Assembly (NCBI GenBank): GCA_002221725.1
Contig: NJFT01000087.1
Coordinates: forward strand, 86,509-150,508
Source of the DNA: Scedosporium boydii
Lineage: Eukaryota > Ascomycota > Sordariomycetes > Microascales > Microascaceae
Length of the DNA stretch: 64,000 nucleotides
Direction of reading: 5' to 3'
The position numbers were made by a program, and so were the translations under genes. The notes beneath the pieces were generated by a model. It was not told the origin of the DNA. It searched no databases and saw only the letters and a list, made by a program, of their open reading frames with translations. Below are positions 57,241 to 64,000 of this stretch, in pieces. Within the stretch, counting starts at the first letter, position 1. The number at the start of each line of letters is the position of its first letter.

Positions 57241-60200
57241 CTTTATTTTAATAATATTTATTATTTTAACTTATTTATCTATACTATTTTCCTTATCTTC
57301 TAGAAGTAAGTATTTATTCCCTATATTAAGCTTATAAGTATTATAAGTATTACTAAAATAATACTATAAGACTAGCTCTAAATAAAGTTTTACTAGATAG
57401 TACAAATATAGATATAAAATAAGATTATTAATAGTTTTTATTATAAAATACCTTAAAATATATTAAGAAATATATTATTTCTAGTTAGCTTAATACTAGA
57501 AATAGTATATATACTATATTATAGGGAGGTTTATATTCCTAAGGTAGTAGGTATAATACCTAGAGTAGGTAATAATATAGTAGAAAATAATTAAATTATA
57601 ATAAAAAGGAATATCTATATTATTAATATAACTTTAATAATAGATTTCCCAGTCTACAATACTAGTAATCTATTTACTATATAAGAAATAGAACTTAGTA
57701 AATCTATATTACTTTTTAAAGTAATTTTTAAAGTAATTATATATATAATTCCACCTATCTTAGACTAGGATACTAATACTATAATATTAGTAATATATAC
57801 TATAGTAATAAGGTAGCTATTCCTACTTTTTAATTTCTCTAGTATAAGAAAGTATAAAATATACTAAATCCTAACCTTTAATAAGCCCTTTTACAGGCTA
57901 AAGCATGTCCTAGTATATAACTTAAGAGTCTTTTATTAAGAGGGAAATAAGATCCTCAAGAGTAGAAATACCTTAAGGGCTCTATAGTAAGACTATAAGT
58001 ACAAGTATATCAGCAAGTCAATTACACTTAGGAAGCATATAGTAGATAACATAGTTAAAGTAACTATACTACTAGTTACCCTCCTACAATTTACATTAAC
58101 TATTATATACTTACCTTTAGCTCTTCTTATACCTATCAAGTTTAGCATTATAGAGCTTTCATCATTAATAATAAACTCATTCCAGCTAAGCCTTAAGCTC
58201 ATCTTATATTTCCTCTATTAGAGTAGCCTAAATCTAAAGAGAAAAGTCCTTAATCTCCTTATAGATTTTTATATAGTCTTTATACTCTTTTAGTTCCTAA
58301 AGCATCTAAGCTAGGAGCAAATATAGAAGGCCTAGGTTCCTACTTATAGAAGTAGATCTAAAGTCTTTAGTAATATCTTATCATAGCTCTATACTAAGAA
58401 ATACTATAATACCATCTATATTACTTATATTACTTAGGTAGTAGCTAATAAGAGTCTTAGAGTTTCTATACCTAGTAAACTTTATAACCTAGCTAAGGAA
58501 GTAGCCTCTATCTACTACTAATTAATAAAAATCCTTAATTTACCTAAATTAAACTTACTATTAACCTTAATAAATTCTTCCCTATAGGTAATATATAAGC
58601 CTATTCCCCTAATAAAATTTACCTATTTTACCTAGTCTAAATATTAGTAGTTCTATATATCCTTATTCTTAGCCTTATTAGTAGGCTTATATTAAAATAC
58701 CTTAGAGAAAACTAGATCCTCTAAAGTATCATCCTCCTACTCTATAATCTAATATTTCTCCTTTTATAATAACTAGATAGCTAAGATATCCCTCACAGTT
58801 TTAAAGTCCCTAAATATACTATATAAAATGAAAATAGCTAGTAAAAACAATATACTATTAGTAAAGAGGGGAGGTATAAGCTATAACCTCTTATATAGTA
58901 AGTATTTTAATCTATATATTTATAAACTATTAAAGATATTTCTATACTACTAGGATATAAATATCTATAACTTACTTTTTTAAAGTATCTTATATACCTT
59001 TAATAAGATCCCTCTTAAAGTCTAGCTTAATATCAGGCTCCCCATCATCCTATCTAACTATACACTACAGATCCTATTTAATAATTAATACTAGATATAC
59101 TATTTATTAATAGATATATCTACTTACCTTATACTTTACTATATATATTTCTTATAACTATATACTAATATAGTAATATATATTTAATAGATAAAAAAGA
59201 AATACTTAAACTCCTTTATAGATATAATTATAGTAGTTATTCTACTAAAAATACTCCTATATATATATATAGTTCTTAATAGTTAAAAACATTAGTACTT
59301 TTTCTTTTATTAATAGAGAAATCTTATATTAGAATATATTTTAAATATACTAGTTATATATTAGTAATAATTTCAAAAATACATTTATATAATAGCAAGC
59401 TTATAGAATATATTAAATTATAGACTTCTCTTAAGATAGACTAATTTATCTCTTATTTCTATATAGATATAAAAGTTTAAAGTTTAACTTAGATCAACTT
59501 AATAGTAAGCCTATTTAGGACTTTATCTAATCTTACCTTAATTAAGTATCTAATAGTCTCTATAAAATATTTTATAATCTCTATATTATATAGGTCTAAG
59601 GCCCTAAATCTCTTTTTATACCTATAAATAGTTAGTTTAAGTTCTTAAGGGTAAATTAGTAATAGTAAAACTTACACTACCTATACTCTTATTATTTTAA
59701 TATATTAAGGCTTAGTTATATTAGCAAGTTCCCTATAGATAAGCTTATTATTAATATCAGCTTTATCCTCAAAGAGACCATCTTATATAGTAGCTTTAAT
59801 AAGGTTATCTAGATCTATAGCCTTAGGGCTACCTTTATTTACCTAAAGCTTTATAGCTTTAGATATATTAATATAAGTCTTAGATAATAAGAAGAGAAAT
59901 AGAGAATAGAAGATAAGTAGAGGTAATAAAAGTTAAAGAGATTAAAAGAATTAAAGATATAATAAGAAAAAAAGTTAGAGGAAATAGGAAAGAAATTAAA
60001 TATAAGAGAGAGGATAGAAGAGAAGATAGGAGAGAGGATAAGAAAGAAGATAGGAGAGAGGATATAAGAGAAGGAGCAAAGGGGCCTATTTATAAGCTCT
60101 TTTATACTAACTAAAGACTATACAGCATCTTAAGCAGTAGAAACACTAGGATACAATAGCACCCTCCTCCTTCTAAGTCTCCATATACTAAGAGAAGGTT

Positions 60201-60890
60201 TTTAAGCTATAAAGTACAGCCTATATAAGACTTTAATTAATTATATTATAGCCTAACTTAAGCCTTCTCTAAACTAAGTCATTATTATTAAACTATATAA
60301 ATATAACTTCTCTCTTATTTATATCACTATCAACAAGAAGATTACCTATATATAGGCATTCTCAGGAAGGGGGGAAATAGGTGCCTTTAAACTCTAGTAG
60401 TTGACATTGCAAAACTGTAGTATTCAAGTTCTAGGCCCTATTATTGAAGTAGGACACTTTTTAAATCCTTAGTAAAGTTAGCAAGATTTAACAAGATGCC
60501 AGAGCTGTTTTAGCTGAAGCTGAGCCGGGCCTGATCTAGCCTGAGCAAAGACTGAAAAATGTCACGTGAGTCTCAGGCCAAGAAGATGACTAGATTGGGG
60601 GCATATTACAGGTATAACGGCCGAGGGACAGCAATAATAACGACAAGCAGCGGGTTCCGCAGCTGCACTCGTAAATATGGGAAGCCAACAAACTTACTAG
60701 CTTATACAGTTTTTGTTTCTCTCAAAAGACATCGCTCGCAATGTAGGGCCACGGAATCAATGTGCATGGACCAAATACTTCTCTTGTTCACAATGTTAAA
60801 TTAGAATCTACTATTAGGAACTCGCCATCGACGGTTTATAGCGAGAGTCGCCTCTTGCCTCCTCAGCAGGTATGGCCAGCTAAACCCGCT
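57241..60890. other. AT-rich sequence grading back to normal composition
   Basis: 57,241-60,100 is RIP-type and may include the upstream part of the chromodomain gene. A purine-rich AGAGAGGATAAGAAAGAAGA-type tract lies at 59,890-60,080. Normal composition returns near 60,400. An 81-codon plus-strand frame at 60,559-60,804 has no support. Confidence 0.4.
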
Positions 60891-62096
60891 TTACTTCGAA
60901 AGAACCGTGGACCAATCGTTCTTCTTCGCCCACTCCTCCCAGGTCGTCATGGGGCACTCGATACCAGCCTGTTTCGCGTCGACAAAGTTAGTTTCTTCTC
61001 CTTAGATTAGACTCGGCATTGTTATAGTTTAAGAAAACCCACCTCTTCGATGTCCTTTGCTGTTAGGAGATCGTAGCCACCGTCGTAGCCGGGCTCGGAG
61101 GTATAGTTAAACATGTGCGTTATTTCGATGCCGAGATCCTCGTCCTCCACGGACGCAATCAGCTCCTCCGGGGTTACCTGTTTGTAGCTTGTCTTCACTC
61201 CGACCACTTTGCCCCAAGTCTCGATCCATTCACTCCACGAGCAAGTCGTGCCGGCTGCCATGTACGCCTTGCCCGGAGGCATCTGATATACGGCGTAGGT
61301 GAAGTTTCCCATGTCGTCGACCGGGGTGAAGTGCGGGACTAGTTTATTGGGGTCGGTGGTGAAGGCCATTTGGAAGCTGCCATCCTCGAGCTGGGGCCCT
61401 AGTTAGCCCCTGTTAAGAAGTAGCGAAGGAAAGAAGAAAAGAAGAAAAAGAAAAAAGAAAAAAGAAAAAAGAAAAAGAAAGAGAGAGAGAGAGTGAGGTA
61501 ACGGGACTCACTTTGCTGAAGTAGGCGCTGGGAAGGATATTATAGCTCGTGTAGAAATAACCCGTATGGATACAGGACAACTTCGCCGCCAGCTCAGGGT
61601 ACTTCTCCTCGACGTACGTGGGGAAAATGTCCGCTTTCGCATCAAAGTGATACAGCTCCGTAATCTTCCCGCCACTCGCCTTTCCCGCATGACTCAACGT
61701 CGACGCAAGGAACGATTCCAGCGTATCAAGCGTCGTGGCTGCCGCATCGACAATATTCTTCCCGTGAAGGTATTCCACGTCGTACGCGATGCGACGGCAT
61801 GTGATGCCCTGCTCCCGCGCCTTCTCGCGGTAGTCTGGGCGCATGAACGGCTCCCAGTACTGCGTGACGCTGAAGATAACGTTAGCGCCCTTGAAGGCCG
61901 GGATGAGGGTGGAGACGTCGTTGAGATCGACGGCGACGACCTCGATGCCCGGAGCATCCTCCTTGAGCTTCAGAGCGGCGGGGGACTCGGGGTTGCGGCA
62001 GAGGGCGCGGACGCGGAATCCGGCCTTGTGGAAACGGCGGGCGACGGAGCCGCCTTGGTTCCCGGTGGCTCCTACGACGCAGATGAGCTTGGACAT
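60891..62096 (-). CDS. NmrA-like family NAD(P)-binding protein
   Basis: Three exons: 62096-61512, 61390-61043 and 60968-60891, encoding 336 residues, the normal size. The introns are GTGAGT...CCCAG (121 bases, pyrimidine-rich on the coding strand) and GTGGGT...AACAG (74 bases); all phases agree. The start was taken at MSKLICVVGATGNQGG because this places the Rossmann GATGNQGG motif at the usual position; an in-frame upstream ATG at 62198 would add 34 unconserved residues. The rest has VTQYWEP, GKNIVDAA, YNILPSAYF, YAVYQMPPGKAYMAAGTTCS, and a last exon ending CPMTTWEEWAKKNDW. NmrA-like proteins bind NAD(P) and act as redox-sensing regulators of transcription; this member's partner is unknown. 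No lesions. Confidence 0.92.
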
Positions 62097-62968
62097 GATG
62101 TGTGTGGGTATGTATGCGAGGCTGGATGTCCGTCCGTTAACGGCGAGGATCGTTAATACGGAAATGGTGATAATTTTCTCGTCCTTTGGGGGAGACAACC
62201 GAGGAACGAACTAAGACGTTCTGTCAATCTAGGAAACCCCGCAGCTTGAGCGGGGTCTTCCAAATCTCCAGGGATCTTAACTGCCCAGTCTTTTTCTCTG
62301 TTTTTTGCTGGCATTAGTGCAGCGTCTTGCAGCGTTCTTTCTTGGGACTAGTGGATATATGAGGCAACAAGTCATGAGGTGTCAGGGGTCTCCTCGCCCC
62401 ATCCAGCCCCCAATACCAATATTTCACGCTTGTGAGCGGGCCAAGTCGATACAACCCTAGTGTATTCCGTAGTGAGCGGATATTGAAGAATTAACGTCCA
62501 GAGCCAAAGGAGTTGCTTGCCTCATGCGGTCTAGGTCCGCCCACTATTGCCCAATCATGGAACACTACCCGCTGACGTGGCAGGTGAGCGAGCAGTCCTG
62601 CATTCTTCATTCAACTGCATGGTTGGACCCGGGAACCGGGGCCTACATCTACTTGTAGATTAGACTGGGTCAAAGCGAGCCTATGATGGAGTCCAATCGG
62701 ATGAGGTGACCGAAAGTGGTGAGGGAGAGGGAAGGGAAGCCAAGCCGTCTGAGACTTAAAACCTGCGCGCATTTTTTTCTTCGTATACGACGACTTTCTG
62801 GTAGAGTCTCACACAAGAAAGAAAAGAGAAGGAAAAATAATAAGCAAAGAAGAGAGGGGAAAAATTGACTCCAATTCTACGAGTCGGCGTACAGAAGGAT
62901 CACCGCTTGGAAAAGCTGAGAATAAAGCAACCATCCTCAAATAATAACAGCTAGTGTCCGCTGACACA
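62097..62968. promoter_or_regulatory. Shared divergent promoter region
   Basis: Lies between the NmrA-like gene (minus) and the methyltransferase gene (plus). It contains the GC palindrome at 62,236-62,256, a CCAAT at about 62,551-62,555 and a bZIP-like TGACGTGGCA at about 62,573. Motif function is inference only. Confidence 0.45.
62236..62256. promoter_or_regulatory. GC palindrome, possible CreA-type or Zn-cluster site
   Basis: ACCCCGC, a 7-base spacer and GCGGGGT form a perfect 7-bp inverted repeat about 140 bases upstream of the NmrA-like start codon. GCGGGG fits the published CreA consensus SYGGRG on both strands. It could also be a zinc-cluster site or a chance hairpin. Confidence 0.4.
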
Positions 62969-64000
62969 ATGGCCGGCTCACCCGGGGAAGCGGGGTCGAG
63001 TCCTCCCAAGCCCTCATCTCCTCCACACTCATCTCCTCCGCGCTCATCTCCTCCACACGCCGGCTCGGCTCGCGACTCGTCACCAGAGGGAGCCGGAGAC
63101 GCGCCGAATCCTCTCCAGATTGATGTATGTTGTGTCTCGCCCCGCGCCCCATGAGTTTTGCTGCCAAAATCCCTACCATGTTAACATGATGTTGTTTCTC
63201 TCGACTCTAAGCATGAGGCATACGACGCCCAAGAAGATGCCGACTCGTCCTACGGGTCGGATACCGAGTCCAGGGCCACTGCATCCGTGACATCGTCCAT
63301 CTTCCACTACCAGTATGAGAACGGGCGGCGCTACCACGCCTTCAGGGAAGGGCAGTATGTACTCCCGAACGACGACCGAGAGCAGGAGCGCCTCAACCTC
63401 CAGCACCACATCTGGCGCTTATTACTAGGCGGGTCCCTACACACGGTACCGCTGCCCGATCCTTCCTCCGACGAGGAGCTGCGCATTCTCGATCTCGGCA
63501 CGGGCACGGGCGTCTGGGCCATCGATATGGCCGACGAGTACCCCTCCTCGCAGGTCTTCGGCGTCGATCTCTCCCCCATCCAGCCCGAGTGGGTCCCCAT
63601 CAACTGCCGCTTTCACGTCGACGACTACGAATCCGAGTGGACGTACCGAGAGAATGAGAAATTCGACTACATCCACGGACGTGCTCTCTGCGGGACGTCT
63701 TCGGATTGGCCTGCGCTGTACGGGCGCATAAAAGAGAACCTCAAACCCGGCGGGTGGGTCGAGATGCAGGAATACGACGCGTGGGTTTTCAGCGATGACG
63801 ACAGCTTCGAGCGCGCGCCCTGGACGCGGGAGTGGGTCGAGAAGCTGGACGAGGCGAGCTTAAAGTTTGGTCGGCAGATTAACATTGCTCAGTATCACAA
63901 GCAATGGATGATCGATGCCGGATTCGTGGACGTAGTCGAAGAAGTGAAGCGGGTATGTGTCTCTCTGAGCCCCCTATTTGATCCACCCCCCCCCCGGTTG
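62969..64000 (+). CDS. LaeA/UMTA-like SAM-dependent methyltransferase (3' end off the right edge)
   Basis: Exon 1 is 62969-63124 and exon 2 is 63212-63952; a further GTATGT donor at 63,953 starts an intron that runs past the window. The Pro/Ser-rich N-terminus (SSPPHSSPPRSSPP) is low complexity. Exon 2 has the family order: YGSDTESRATASVTSSI, YENGRRYHAFREGQY, LPNDDREQERLNLQHHIW, SAM motif I LDLGTGTGVWAIDMADEYP, VFGVDLSPIQP, FDYIHGRALCGT and LKPGGWVEMQEYDAWV. Relatives methylate small molecules, and LaeA itself regulates secondary metabolism; this gene's substrate is unknown. The start is the first ATG in a CACAATGGC context; the 87-base intron is phase 0. No lesions. Confidence 0.92.

Noticed and set aside
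14440..60400. Mitochondrial insertion or centromere as explanation of the AT-rich block
   Set aside because: Frames broken by TAG/TAA at CAG, CAA and TGG positions, and transition-only differences among LTR copies, point to RIP-mutated nuclear DNA. A centromere cannot be excluded but nothing specific supports it.
61566..62214. Long plus-strand open frames over 61.5-62.2 kb
   Set aside because: Antisense shadows of the NmrA-like exon 1, which has clear motifs and phase-matched introns on the minus strand.
63331..63885. Minus-strand frames at the right edge
   Set aside because: Antisense shadows of methyltransferase exon 2.
1..64000. CRISPR arrays, bacterial operons, telomere repeats, tRNA genes
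   Set aside because: None seen. Short repeats found are LTRs, ankyrin units or microsatellites.

Overview
This window comes from a filamentous ascomycete (Pezizomycotina). The evidence is fungal-only gene families with short GT-AG introns of about 50-120 bases: a DUF3176 membrane protein, an NmrA-like protein and a LaeA-type methyltransferase. The window also carries heavy C-to-T/G-to-A damage of the kind made by RIP (repeat-induced point mutation). No bacterial features, tRNA, rRNA, CRISPR array or telomere repeat was seen.

Layout. Positions 1-14,440 have ordinary composition but almost every gene is broken: a DUF3176 gene (one nonsense codon plus an 8-bp duplication), a secreted CE1-type esterase (nonsense codon, damaged nucleophile motif), a 285-codon gene cut by three stops, and an 802-codon membrane-protein gene whose ends are nearly clean but whose middle is full of TAA/TAG stops. 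A sugar O-acetyltransferase between them looks intact. Positions 14,440-60,400 form a long AT-rich block. It holds RIP-degraded host-like genes (an aminoglycoside-phosphotransferase-like gene, a NACHT-ankyrin NLR, the 3' end of an unknown gene, a double-chromodomain protein) among nested transposons: at least five 435-bp LTRs of one Gypsy family with recognisable gag, protease and reverse transcriptase; a 4.5-kb LTR element with no visible pol; two solo LTRs; a small MITE-like insert; and Tc1/mariner ends. Positions 60,891-64,000 return to normal composition with two intact divergent genes, NmrA-like (minus) and methyltransferase (plus, running off the edge).

The most unusual structure is 30,009-36,858. 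Two Tc1/mariner 5' ends face each other, the unit is bounded by a TA duplication inside a Gypsy reverse transcriptase, and a complete 1,039-codon NLR gene lies between them. The NACHT half is destroyed by RIP-type transitions, yet the C-terminal ankyrin repeats are nearly untouched and in the same frame. Insertion order can be read from target-site duplications: Gypsy copies first, then the Tc1 unit and the 4.5-kb element, and last an almost unmutated 260-bp solo LTR at 40,741.

Nothing here reads as a working cluster. The two intact right-hand genes share an intergenic region with a palindromic GC-rich site, and the rest is mainly a record of genome defence acting on duplicated genes and transposons.
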